Below, one piece after another: positions 1 to 7,473 of a stretch of 64,000 nt of DNA. The stretch covers positions 62,001-126,000 of the forward strand of contig NZ_QLKQ01000007.1 in assembly GCF_003349955.1 (NCBI RefSeq), in the 5' to 3' direction. A program made the translations under genes and the position numbers. Source of the stretch: Azospirillum brasilense (GTDB taxonomy: Bacteria; Pseudomonadota; Alphaproteobacteria; Azospirillales; Azospirillaceae). The stretch's first letter is position 1; each line of letters opens with the position of its first letter. The notes under the pieces were generated by a model, which was not told the origin of the DNA, searched no databases, and was given only the letters and a program-made list of their open reading frames with translations.

Positions 1-527
1 GCCGGCTGGCCGAGGATTCCCTGCCGCTGGACAGCTTCATCAAGCGGCACGCCAAGTCCTCGGACATTCAGCGGGTGAAGGGCACGGCGATCTTCCTGAC
101 CTCCAGCGCCGACACGGTGCCCATCGCCCTGCTGCACAACCTGAAGCACAATCAGGTGATGCACGAGCGCATCGTCTTCCTGACCGTGATGGTCGAGGAC
201 GTGCCCCGCGTTCCGGCCAAGGAGCGCGTCGTCCTGGAAGGTCTGGCCGACGGCTTCTACCGCCTGACGGTGCGCTACGGCTTCTCGCAGGAGCCGAACA
301 TCCCCAAGGCGCTGCGGCTGTGCAAGGCGTTCGGGCTGGAGTTCGACGTGATGACGACCTCCTTCTTCCTCGGCCGCGAGACGCTGATCCCGCGCATCAA
401 CCCGCAGATGGCCCAATGGCGGGAGAAGCTGTTCGTCGTGATGTCGCGCACCGCGGTCAGCGCCACCGACTTCTTCAAGATCCCGCCGAACCGCGTGGTC
501 GAGCTGGGCACCCAGGTTCAGCTCTGA
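1..527 (+). CDS. kup: Kup-family potassium uptake transporter, C-terminal part (cut by window edge)
   Basis: The reading frame is open from the window edge to the stop at 525-527, so this is the 3' end of a longer gene; about 174 residues are visible. The sequence matches the cytoplasmic tail of KUP potassium/proton symporters: a run like GTAIFLTS...TVPIALLHNLKHN, then HERIVFLTV, and near the end TTSFFLGRETLIP and FFKIPPNRVVELG. KUP proteins are inner-membrane K+ importers of about 620 residues; the membrane part lies upstream of the window. The last codons (GTT CAG CTC TGA) are tandemly duplicated in frame just after the stop. Confidence 0.9.
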   Translation, partial: RLAEDSLPLDSFIKRHAKSSDIQRVKGTAIFLTSSADTVPIALLHNLKHNQVMHERIVFLTVMVEDVPRVPAKERVVLEGLADGFYRLTVRYGFSQEPNIPKALRLCKAFGLEFDVMTTSFFLGRETLIPRINPQMAQWREKLFVVMSRTAVSATDFFKIPPNRVVELGTQVQL

Positions 528-563
528 AAGGTTCAGCTCTGAGGGTTTGCCGCCACGCCGATG

Positions 564-596
564 AAAAAGCACCTTTCCGATGGAGAGGGGCTTTTT
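564..596. terminator. Bidirectional intrinsic terminator between kup and the small coiled-coil gene
   Basis: AAAAAGC at 564-570 pairs with GCTTTTT at 590-596, with a few more pairs inside. A-tract and T-tract flank both sides, so it can end transcripts from both converging genes. Confidence 0.7.
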
Positions 597-611
597 CGTG
601 GGAGAGCAGCA

Positions 612-818
612 TTAGGCCGCGGGCTTGCGTGGTGGATTGACTGGCGCCATCAACGCCGAAAAACGCTGATCCATGGATTGCAGCCACGTCAGCATGATGG
701 ACATCTGCCCCTTCAACTCGCGGAGGTCGCCCTCCATGGCGCGCTGACGCTCGCCATCAATCCGTTGGGTGGCGATGATCTGGTCCAGCTTCGACAGGAT
801 TTCCGATTCACGGTCCAT
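612..818 (-). CDS. Small hypothetical coiled-coil protein (68 aa)
   Basis: I do not recognise a named family. The start is the ATG at 818, chosen because AGGGG lies about 10 nt upstream; the frame stays open further upstream but that part reads like a shadow of the next gene. The protein begins MDRESEILSKLDQII, is rich in charged residues and Met/Leu up to about residue 55 (probably one long helix), and ends in a Pro/Arg tail. It is convergent with kup and lies 80 nt downstream of the large TPR gene on the same strand. It has no signal peptide or membrane segment. Function unknown. Confidence 0.6.
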   Translation of the reverse strand: MDRESEILSKLDQIIATQRIDGERQRAMEGDLRELKGQMSIMLTWLQSMDQRFSALMAPVNPPRKPAA

Positions 819-898
819 CACCGAATCCCCTGGGACGCATGCATTCCGATGCAAAACCCTAACATAACTTCCCGCCCCGGTCGAATCCGGAGAAGGAT

Positions 899-3800
899 CT
901 AGTTGATCGCCGCGCTCTGCTTGCCGCGGTAGTTCTTCAGGAACTTCTGGAACACGTCCACCTCGGCGACGCGGGAGCGGACGGTGTTGACGTCGATCAG
1001 GCCCAGCGCCTGCTCCGGCCGGGTCAGCACGCGGAAGGCGTCGGCGTCGGGACCGTTGGTCATCGCCGAACCGAATTCCTTGCGCAGCAGATTCAGGTTC
1101 GTCCCGTCCCCGGCCAGGGCCAGCGCCACCGCGCGGTTCAGGACGAGCTGCGAGGTCGCCGGGTTGATCGGCTGGGTCGGCGGTGGCGGAGCGCCGATCA
1201 GCTTGTTCAGGGCGAAGGCCGCGGCCTCCCACTTCTGGGCGCGCCACGCGATGTCCACCCGCAGCGAATTGGCCGGCTTGCTGTCGTCCTCGGCGAGCAG
1301 CAGCAGCGCCTCGTCGCCGCGGCCCAGTTCAGCCAGCGCCTTGGCCTGCATCAGCCGGCGCTCGCCCACCAGATCCGCCGGCAGGTTCGGCACGTTGGAC
1401 AGCTCCAGCGCGCGCAGCGCGTCCTCCGGCTTGTTGTCGAGCAGCCGGACGGAGGCGAGCCGGGTGCCGACCCGCGCCTTGTCCTCGCCGGACAGGCGGT
1501 ATTCCACCTGATGCTGCAGCAGGTCGGCGGCGCGGTTCAGCAGGTCCACGGAGATCAGCCGCTCGGCAAGCTGCCGGATCACCTCGTCGCCCGCCTCTCC
1601 CACCGGGGTCAGTTCGCGGAACTGGTCGTAAAGCTGGAGCGCCTCGATGGTCGGCAGCTTCTGCGCCCCGTCCTTGTAGAGGTCGGCGAAGATGCGCGAC
1701 ATCTCGCGGGTGATCTCCTCCGCCCGCGGCGTGTCGGCGACCAGGGCGGCGGTCTCCTTCATGGCGTTGAAGCCGTCGGCGTACTGGCCGGCGGCGATCA
1801 GCACCTCGCCCATGCGCTGGCGGATCTGCATCTCCAGCTCGTCGCCGCGCCACGTGAAGGTCAGCCCGGCCAGCCGCTCCGCGGCGGCGGGGGGCGACAT
1901 GCGGCCTTCCGCCAGTTGCAGGTTGACCAGAGCCAGCCCGGCCTTGGCCCGGTAGTAGCGGTCGAGGCTGTTGTAGGAGGCGGTCAGCTGCTCCAGCGCC
2001 CGCTCCGGCTCGTTGGTCTGGGCGTAGTAGAGGCCGCGGAGATACTGGACGTCGGGCCGCTCCTCGGCGTCCGGGCCGCCGCGCTCGGCGATGCGGTCGA
2101 GCAGCCGCTTGGCAAAGGGCGCATCGCCGGTCTTCAGCGCGGCCTCGGCGGCGCGGGTCGCCAGCTTGGTCAGGATCGGGTCGGGATAGGAGTTCAGGAT
2201 CGGCGCCGCCGCCTTGAAACCGGCCTGGGCCGCCGGCCAGTCGTTGCGATCCGCCGCGATGGCGGCGCGCCACAGCGCGGCCTCGCCGTTGTTGGCGAGG
2301 TTCGGATGGGCGAAATCCTCCGCCGCGGCGTCGGTGTTTCCGGCCAGGAAACGCGCGGCCCCGCGCAGGGCGCGGAACTCCGGCCAGCCTTCCAGGTCGG
2401 GCTGGGCCTCCTGCAGCACGTCCATCATGCCGATGGCCTCCTGCCCGAAACCGTTCGCCAGATAGAAGCGGGCGAGGTCGAGCTGGGCGCGGGGGCGTTC
2501 GGACTCCGGCGCGTTGACGATGTTGAGCTGAAGATTCTGTCGCGCCTCGGTGTAATGGTCGAGGTCGCCCTTCTTCCAGGCCGGCAGGTCGAACAGGCGG
2601 CGTCCGGAGGGCACCGGCTTCGGGTCGGTGGGCGGCGTCAGCGTGTTGGAGGCGCCGCCGGGGGACGGCGTCGGCGGAAGCGACGCCGTCTGCGCGGTGG
2701 CCGGGCGGCTTCCAGCGTCGGCCACGGGCGACAGATGCAGCCCCCCCGCTGCCGTCACTTCCACCCCCTCCTTGACCGGACGCACGGTGACCGCGTCGGC
2801 GATGGGCCGCACGACCACGCCCTGGTAGCTGGGCAACAGTTCCAGATCGGCGTAACGGTGCGATTCGGGGATGGCGTTGCCGGGAACCGGCAGCGGGACG
2901 ACCTGGAGACGGTCGCCGACGTCGGGGTCGGACAGCGTCACCACGGTCGCCGCGTCCGCGGCGCGCACCAGCAGACGGGCGCCCAGCAGAAAATCCGGCT
3001 CCGGGTCGATCCTCAGCTCGAAGGGCGGCGTGCCGGTCAAACGGCTGGTCGGCGTGATCTTCCAGCTCGTCCCCTGCCGTTCGATCTTCGGCCAGACCAG
3101 CGGCCCGATCTTGGTGCGGAAGGCGCTGCCGCCGGTGGCCGGAACCGGCTCGATCGCGCCGACGGTTCCGGCTCCGGCCCCGATGGCCTTGCCGGCGCCG
3201 ATGGGCAGGGGCTTGTCGAACACGATGTAGAGATGGCCGGCGCGCGGGTAGACGGCGATGGACGCCGGACCGCCCGCGTCGAACACCAGCGTCGGCCCCT
3301 GCGGCTCGGCCTTCGCCGGATCGGGTTTGGCCACCTCCGGTTTCACGGCTTCAGGCTTGGCGGGCGTGGTCGCCGCCGCGACCTCCTTCGCCGGGGAAGG
3401 CGCCGCCACCGGCTTGGCCGTCGGCGCGGCGGCCGGGGGTGCCACCGGTGGAGCCGCGACTTCGGCCGACGGCGGGCGCACGGTGGTCGTGGTGGCGCCG
3501 GGCGGGGCGGCACTTGCCGCGTCGCTCGTCGGCAGACCGGCGCGCGTGCCCGGATTCTGCACGTCGATCACCACGGACCGGCCCGACTTGCTGTCCTTGA
3601 TCTCGGCGTCCTGCGGCACGGCGAAGGTGAAGGCCAGCGCGCCGTTGGCCTGCCGGAACTGCTCCACGTTCTGGATGTTGCGCAGCGTCGCCTTGGCCAC
3701 CGGCGTGAGATCGGCGGTGCCATTGCGGTCGAACAGCAGCGTGGCCGAGGCGCCGTCGCGGCGCAGCGTGTAGTTGGCGCCCTCCGGCCAAGTGAAGGAC

Positions 3801-4345
3801 AGGCGGCTCTGTTCCGGCGTGTCGGCCGCGCTGACCGTCACCCGCCCGGCGGAGCGCGCCGGAGCGGGTGCGGCCGGTGTCTCGGCCTTGGCCGCGGGAG
3901 TTGGAGTGGCGGCCTGGGCCGGCGTCTGGCTCTGGGCCGGCGCTTCCGCGGCAGGGGTCAGGTCGAGCGCCACGGCGTTGCCGTTGCGGAAGCTCTTCAG
4001 CGTCACCGGCCGCTTCAGGTCGAAGGTCACCGTCTTGCCGTCGCCGCCGATCCTCACGCCGGACAGATAGCCGGGCAAGGCCGCCACGGTGCGATCCAGC
4101 GCGGCGTTGATCGGCTCGTCGAAGCGGACGACCAGCGTGTTGCCCTCCACCGACGCGCTGTAGCCGGTCTGGCGCGGCCAGTCGAAGACCATGCGCCCGA
4201 AGGTCTTGTGGGTGGCGGCGCGCACCGGAACGTCGACGGCCCAGGCGGCCGGGGGAGCGGCGGTCTGGGCGGCGAGCAGGGCCGTGGCGGCCACGAAGCC
4301 GCTCAACCAGCGCCGGTATGCTCCGCCCCGCCCCATCCGTTTCAC
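899..4345 (-). CDS. Large secreted TPR protein with AMIN-like repeats, in a motility operon
   Basis: 1148 residues. An N-terminal signal peptide (about residues 1-36, ending AAWA-VD) points to export. Up to three beta-rich segments follow (roughly 37-130, 165-270 and 350-440) with phrases such as GNTLVVRFDEPIN and GKTVTFDLKRPV that resemble AMIN-type periplasmic domains, separated by Ala/Pro/Lys-rich linkers. From about residue 590 to the end the sequence is TPR-like helical repeats (for example YLRGLYYAQTNEPERALEQL). The start codon overlaps the stop of the upstream MotB-like gene (ATGA at 4342-4345), so it is the last gene of the cheZ-led unit. Operon position suggests a periplasmic scaffold linked to the motor or flagellar envelope structures; this is inference, as I know no characterised homologue. 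Confidence 0.75.
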   Translation of the reverse strand: MKRMGRGGAYRRWLSGFVAATALLAAQTAAPPAAWAVDVPVRAATHKTFGRMVFDWPRQTGYSASVEGNTLVVRFDEPINAALDRTVAALPGYLSGVRIGGDGKTVTFDLKRPVTLKSFRNGNAVALDLTPAAEAPAQSQTPAQAATPTPAAKAETPAAPAPARSAGRVTVSAADTPEQSRLSFTWPEGANYTLRRDGASATLLFDRNGTADLTPVAKATLRNIQNVEQFRQANGALAFTFAVPQDAEIKDSKSGRSVVIDVQNPGTRAGLPTSDAASAAPPGATTTTVRPPSAEVAAPPVAPPAAAPTAKPVAAPSPAKEVAAATTPAKPEAVKPEVAKPDPAKAEPQGPTLVFDAGGPASIAVYPRAGHLYIVFDKPLPIGAGKAIGAGAGTVGAIEPVPATGGSAFRTKIGPLVWPKIERQGTSWKITPTSRLTGTPPFELRIDPEPDFLLGARLLVRAADAATVVTLSDPDVGDRLQVVPLPVPGNAIPESHRYADLELLPSYQGVVVRPIADAVTVRPVKEGVEVTAAGGLHLSPVADAGSRPATAQTASLPPTPSPGGASNTLTPPTDPKPVPSGRRLFDLPAWKKGDLDHYTEARQNLQLNIVNAPESERPRAQLDLARFYLANGFGQEAIGMMDVLQEAQPDLEGWPEFRALRGAARFLAGNTDAAAEDFAHPNLANNGEAALWRAAIAADRNDWPAAQAGFKAAAPILNSYPDPILTKLATRAAEAALKTGDAPFAKRLLDRIAERGGPDAEERPDVQYLRGLYYAQTNEPERALEQLTASYNSLDRYYRAKAGLALVNLQLAEGRMSPPAAAERLAGLTFTWRGDELEMQIRQRMGEVLIAAGQYADGFNAMKETAALVADTPRAEEITREMSRIFADLYKDGAQKLPTIEALQLYDQFRELTPVGEAGDEVIRQLAERLISVDLLNRAADLLQHQVEYRLSGEDKARVGTRLASVRLLDNKPEDALRALELSNVPNLPADLVGERRLMQAKALAELGRGDEALLLLAEDDSKPANSLRVDIAWRAQKWEAAAFALNKLIGAPPPPTQPINPATSQLVLNRAVALALAGDGTNLNLLRKEFGSAMTNGPDADAFRVLTRPEQALGLIDVNTVRSRVAEVDVFQKFLKNYRGKQSAAIN

Positions 4346-5079
4346 TCCTCCGGCTCCGCATCGGTGGCCGCCCCGGACACCGGCGGACCCGCCGTTTCCT
4401 CGCGCACCACCACATCGACCCGCGCCCCGCCGGGCACCGGATCGATGCCGGGCGCCTCGCTCATCAGGCTGCGCGCCACAAGGTCGCGCTTGTAGCCCGT
4501 TTCGCGCAGCAGCGCCGCAACGGCGACCGCGCGCGTCAGGGCGCGTTCCCAGGCCAGCCCGGCGGACTGGTCCTCGCGCTCGGCGTGGCCGACCACCTCG
4601 ATCCGGTTGCCGATCCGGCCCACCGCCGCGCCCAGCAGATACAGCACCCGTCGCCCCTGGTCGGTGAAGCTGCCGCCGGTCGGGTCGAACATCACGTGGG
4701 CCGGCAGGCCGATCACCACGCGGTCGTCCTCCCGCCGCACCTCCACCGCCGCCAGATCCTCGTTGGCCGCGGTCTGGGTACGAAGCAGGGCGCTGAGATA
4801 ATCCAGATTGATCGCCGAATATGACTCCACCGTGGCGGCGTTGAAGGCGGCCTTCGGCTCGGGCGGCGTCGCGGAGGGGGTGACCGCGGTGGAGCGGGCC
4901 GACGACAGCGACTTGACCAGCCCGGTCCAGCGCTGCGCCTCCGGCTCGCTCATCGAATACATCAGGACGAAGAAGGCGAGCAGCAGCGACATCAGGTCGG
5001 TGAAGCTGATCAGCCAGATCGTCCGGTTGTGGCCACCGCTCTTGTCCTCGGCCCTGGGCAGTTTGGGGAGGCGGATCAT
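4342..5079 (-). CDS. MotB-like flagellar motor stator protein (keeps the TM aspartate)
   Basis: 245 residues. One N-terminal membrane helix at about 20-43 carries an aspartate (Asp28 in SFTDLMSLLLAFF), the position of the ion-binding residue of MotB. The C-terminal half has an OmpA/MotB-like peptidoglycan-binding module (VVGHAEREDQSAG, then an Arg-rich helix). MotB proteins anchor the stator and form the ion channel with MotA; no motA gene is in the window. It overlaps the preceding MotB-like gene by ATGA at 5076-5079 and the following TPR gene by ATGA. It is shorter than typical MotB (about 300 residues). The canonical motAB pair may lie elsewhere, so this could be an accessory stator-like protein. 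Confidence 0.75.
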   Translation of the reverse strand: MIRLPKLPRAEDKSGGHNRTIWLISFTDLMSLLLAFFVLMYSMSEPEAQRWTGLVKSLSSARSTAVTPSATPPEPKAAFNAATVESYSAINLDYLSALLRTQTAANEDLAAVEVRREDDRVVIGLPAHVMFDPTGGSFTDQGRRVLYLLGAAVGRIGNRIEVVGHAEREDQSAGLAWERALTRAVAVAALLRETGYKRDLVARSLMSEAPGIDPVPGGARVDVVVREETAGPPVSGAATDAEPEE

Positions 5080-5762
5080 CGGCGCCCTCCCCCCGGTGAA
5101 TCGTCCGTGGCGCGCAGGCTGAACAGCAGGCGGACGGCGCCCGGCGCCCCGCGCTCGATGCCGACCGTCACCGCGTCCGACGGCGCCCCGTCGGCTATCA
5201 GCAGCCGGGCCAGCGCGCCCGCCCGCACCACCGGGCCGGGGGGCTGGCTGGGGCCGCCCGCCGGGCCGATGGACAGAAGCGCGTCCAGCTCGATCCGCTC
5301 GCCGGGCCGGTTCTGCAGAAGCGCGTCGGCCACCCGGTCGATCAGGCCGATGCGGTCCGGGCGCAGATCGGCGGTGCCGGGCAGGAACAGCTCGTCGGCG
5401 GGAAGACGGACCTCCAACAGGCGGCCCGGCGTCACGCTGTCCACCTTTGCCACGGCGATGGCGGTGGCGAACAGGTTGCCCAAGCCCTCCAGCCGCTGCA
5501 CGGCGAAGACGGTGCCGGCGCGCGAGGCCAGCGGGTCGGCCGGCTCGCGCAGGCGGGGGTCGATGTAGAAGGCGGGGAAGCTGCGCTCCAGCGACACCAG
5601 CACCGTGCGCACCCGCTGGGCGGTCTGCACCGACTGGGCGTTCAGCACGATGAAGAAGACGAGCAGCAGCAGGAACAGCGACAGCAGAAGCACGATGCTT
5701 CCGTTGTTCGGGTTCGGCCGGCTGCCCGACAGGTCCGGCTTCCTGTGGCCGGGCGCAGCCAT
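5076..5762 (-). CDS. MotB-like membrane protein lacking the TM aspartate
   Basis: 228 residues. A short cytoplasmic N-terminus is followed by one very hydrophobic helix at about 22-43 (VLLLSLFLLLLVFFIVLN) with no acidic residue where MotB has its ion-binding Asp. The C-terminal part (about 110-225) looks like a divergent OmpA/MotB-type domain, with FLPGTADLRPDRIGLIDRVADAL matching its first strand and helix. It sits between cheZ (4 nt gap) and the Asp-containing MotB-like gene (4 nt overlap), which implies translational coupling and perhaps a heteromeric complex. Function not established; assignment rests on architecture and neighbours. Confidence 0.65.
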   Translation of the reverse strand: MAAPGHRKPDLSGSRPNPNNGSIVLLLSLFLLLLVFFIVLNAQSVQTAQRVRTVLVSLERSFPAFYIDPRLREPADPLASRAGTVFAVQRLEGLGNLFATAIAVAKVDSVTPGRLLEVRLPADELFLPGTADLRPDRIGLIDRVADALLQNRPGERIELDALLSIGPAGGPSQPPGPVVRAGALARLLIADGAPSDAVTVGIERGAPGAVRLLFSLRATDDSPGGGRR

Positions 5763-5766
5763 GGGA

Positions 5767-6480
5767 TCAGTCGAAGCTCGCCAGCAGGCGGTCGATCTCG
5801 TCCTGGTCCATGGCGGCGCTGGTCATCTGCGGCCCGTGCAGCAACCCGGCCTCCGGGTCGTCCGCCGGGCGGTCGGTGGCGAAGTTCGGCGACGGATCGG
5901 TGTGAACCTCCGCCGCAGCGGCCGCGGCGGGGCGCGTGTGGTTCTGCCGCACCTCGTCGCCGAAAGCCGCGACGATCATGTCCACCTTCGACTCGATGTG
6001 CTTCAGCGTGCGCACGACCTTGGAGATGCGCTGGCCGGTGATGTCCTGGAAGTTGCAGGCCTCGAAGATCTTGGTCACCTGCTCGGTCAGCTTCGCGGAG
6101 TTGTCCGGGTCGATCTGGCCGGAGATGCCGGTGATGACGTCGCAGGCGTCGAAGATGGCGAAAGTGGCCTGCTCCGTGGCGCCGACGACGGCGTCCAGCT
6201 CATCGGTGGCGTTGGGGATGTGCTGGTCGCGGATTTCCGCGGGCTGGAGCGCCGCCAACTCCTGCTTGGCGCTCTCGATGAAGCGGGCAAGGTCGACCAC
6301 CTCCTTGTAGAGGCGCAGGTCGGTGGCGGAGATGTCGCCGTCCATGGTGCCGAGGATGGAGCGGACGATGTCCGTCACCTCCTCGCGGCTCAGCGGCTGG
6401 GCCGCTTCGGCATGGGCGGCGTCGAGCTGCTGGCGCAGAAGCTTCTGGTCGGCGAGCGAGGTGGAAACGGGCGGGGCCAT
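5767..6480 (-). CDS. cheZ: CheZ-type chemotaxis phosphatase
   Basis: 237 residues, mostly helical. The CheZ signature FQDITGQRISKV lies at about 144-155; by alignment with the E. coli motif, Asp146 and Gln150 correspond to the catalytic Asp/Gln that dephosphorylate CheY-P. The last residues, MDQDEIDRLLASFD, form an acidic amphipathic segment like the C-terminal CheY-P-binding helix of CheZ, and closely resemble the FliM CheY-binding motif seen in this window (LNQDEIDSLL). First gene of a minus-strand unit with two MotB-like genes and a TPR gene. A perfect TTAA-N7-TTAA box lies about 170 bp upstream. Confidence 0.88.
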   Translation of the reverse strand: MAPPVSTSLADQKLLRQQLDAAHAEAAQPLSREEVTDIVRSILGTMDGDISATDLRLYKEVVDLARFIESAKQELAALQPAEIRDQHIPNATDELDAVVGATEQATFAIFDACDVITGISGQIDPDNSAKLTEQVTKIFEACNFQDITGQRISKVVRTLKHIESKVDMIVAAFGDEVRQNHTRPAAAAAAEVHTDPSPNFATDRPADDPEAGLLHGPQMTSAAMDQDEIDRLLASFD

Positions 6481-6649
6481 GTGCGTTCCGATGTGAGCGT
6501 TCCGTGGTCTTGTCCGGCCTGCGTGCGATCGGGTGCGTCGGCCGGCCCGGACGCAGACGCCCGAAGCGGGTTAGACCCAACCTCGCGTCCTCGCACGGCC
6601 GCCGCCGACTCGGAGCCTCGTCAGCCTTTCCAACCCTAAATTCGCTCGG

Positions 6650-6664
6650 TTAACACGCCGTTAA
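6650..6664. promoter_or_regulatory. CtrA-type binding site (TTAA-N7-TTAA)
   Basis: TTAA at 6650-6653, seven bases CACGCCG, then TTAA at 6661-6664: an exact match to the full CtrA box known from Caulobacter and other alphaproteobacteria. It sits upstream of the cheZ-led motility unit on the minus strand. Confidence 0.65.
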
Positions 6665-6824
6665 GCGCCTGAAACGTCGCAACGCAAAGACGGGACGGAA
6701 TCGCGTGGCCGGAAAGAAAGAGGAAGCGTTGTTCTGCGCCCCGATGCCTTCAACCGGCGCTCGCCATTGTCGAACTTTAAGGAGAGCTGCGGCAATTTGT
6801 TTCAATTGGAGTCCACAAACGGAC

Positions 6825-6854
6825 AAAGGGCCGCCTCGGAGGGCGGCCCTTCTT
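6825..6854 (-). terminator. Intrinsic terminator downstream of the KGG-repeat gene
   Basis: GGGCCGCC pairs with GGCGGCCC around a short loop; read on the minus strand it is followed by TTTGT. It lies about 80 bp past the KGG-gene stop. The + strand side also has a short T-rich stretch. Confidence 0.65.
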
Positions 6855-6932
6855 CACCGTGGCGCAGACCAACTGTTCCGTTGGGCTAAGAAACCGTCGG
6901 TGAATTCGTCAGGGATGACGGACTCCCGGAGG

Positions 6933-7271
6933 TCAGCTCCCGCTGCTCCGTCCGCCGCCATGGCTGTGTTCGCCGCCCTTGCGGCCCGCTTCCGACGCGC
7001 GCTCCGGATCGTTCTTGAAGTTGCCACCCGACGCTTGGCCACCCTTGTGGCCGGCTTCGGAGGCACGCTCCGGATCGTTCTTGAAGTTGCCGCCCGACGC
7101 CTGACCGCCCTTGTGGCCGGCTTCGGAGGCGCGCTCCGGATCGTTCTTGAAGTTGCCGCCCGACGCCTGACCACCCTTGTGGCCGGCTTCCGCCGCACGT
7201 TCCGGATCGTTCTTGAAGTTGCCGCCGGAGTGCTGACCGCCCGAGCTACGGCCCTGGTTCTGGTCGTTCAT
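6933..7271 (-). CDS. KGG-repeat (stress-induced, Con-10-like) protein
   Basis: 112 residues, start ATG at 7271 with AAGGAAGGAATCAAG just upstream as the ribosome-binding region. The protein is nearly all tandem repeats of a 22-residue unit, core GGNFKNDPERASEAGHKGG, about four copies, then a Gly/His/Ser tail. These match the KGG (stress-induced bacterial acidophilic repeat) motif of small, hydrophilic, probably disordered stress proteins such as B. subtilis GsiB and fungal Con-10. No signal peptide or membrane segment. It sits alone between motility units with its own terminator. Role in desiccation or general stress is inferred from the family. Confidence 0.85.
   Translation of the reverse strand: MNDQNQGRSSGGQHSGGNFKNDPERAAEAGHKGGQASGGNFKNDPERASEAGHKGGQASGGNFKNDPERASEAGHKGGQASGGNFKNDPERASEAGRKGGEHSHGGGRSSGS
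6985..7250. repeat. 66-bp tandem repeats inside the KGG gene
   Basis: About four nearly identical copies, each encoding 22 residues. The nucleotide copies differ by only a few bases (for example Ala/Ser at one codon and Arg/His near the end), which suggests recent slippage or unequal recombination. Boundaries approximate. Confidence 0.8.
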
Positions 7272-7413
7272 CTTGATTCCTTCCTTCTTGCTGTTGGGCA
7301 AACTTGCGTTGCCCGAACACGCCGGAGCCAACACGAACCGCAGCCGACCGTCACGGGCCCTCTACCTTCCTGACAGTATGTGTACGTATATTCAGTAGGT
7401 GCGCCACGGGCGA

Positions 7414-7443
7414 TGGGTATGACCAACCGCACGGTCATACCCA
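7414..7443 (-). terminator. Hairpin downstream of the fliL-motE unit
   Basis: An 11-bp perfect inverted repeat, TGGGTATGACC and GGTCATACCCA with an 8-nt loop, starts about 30 bp after the motE stop on the minus strand. There is no T-tract, so it is either a non-canonical terminator or an mRNA 3'-end stabiliser. Confidence 0.45.
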
Positions 7444-7473
7444 CCCCGCCATCACCTCAATCAAAGAGCGTAT

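Larger units (their letters stand above)
6481..6932. other. Intergenic region upstream of cheZ
   Basis: About 450 bp between the cheZ start and the KGG-repeat gene stop. It holds the presumed cheZ promoter region with a CtrA-type box (6650-6664) and the KGG-gene terminator (6825-6854). I see no convincing gene. Confidence 0.6.

Noticed and set aside
1511-4495. 994-residue open frame on the plus strand opposite the TPR gene
   Set aside because: Arg/Gly/His-rich antisense frame caused by high GC; the minus-strand gene has a signal peptide, domains and a 4-nt overlap with its neighbour.
6985-7250. CRISPR array
   Set aside because: The repeats are contiguous 66-bp coding units in frame, without spacers or cas genes.
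6705-7373. Repetitive plus-strand frame opposite the KGG gene
   Set aside because: Mirror of the 66-bp repeats; no ribosome-binding site and no family, whereas the minus strand encodes a clear KGG-repeat protein.
7414-7443. Inverted repeat considered as a phage or IS attachment site
   Set aside because: No duplication, integrase or tRNA is near; its place just past motE fits an mRNA 3'-end hairpin better.
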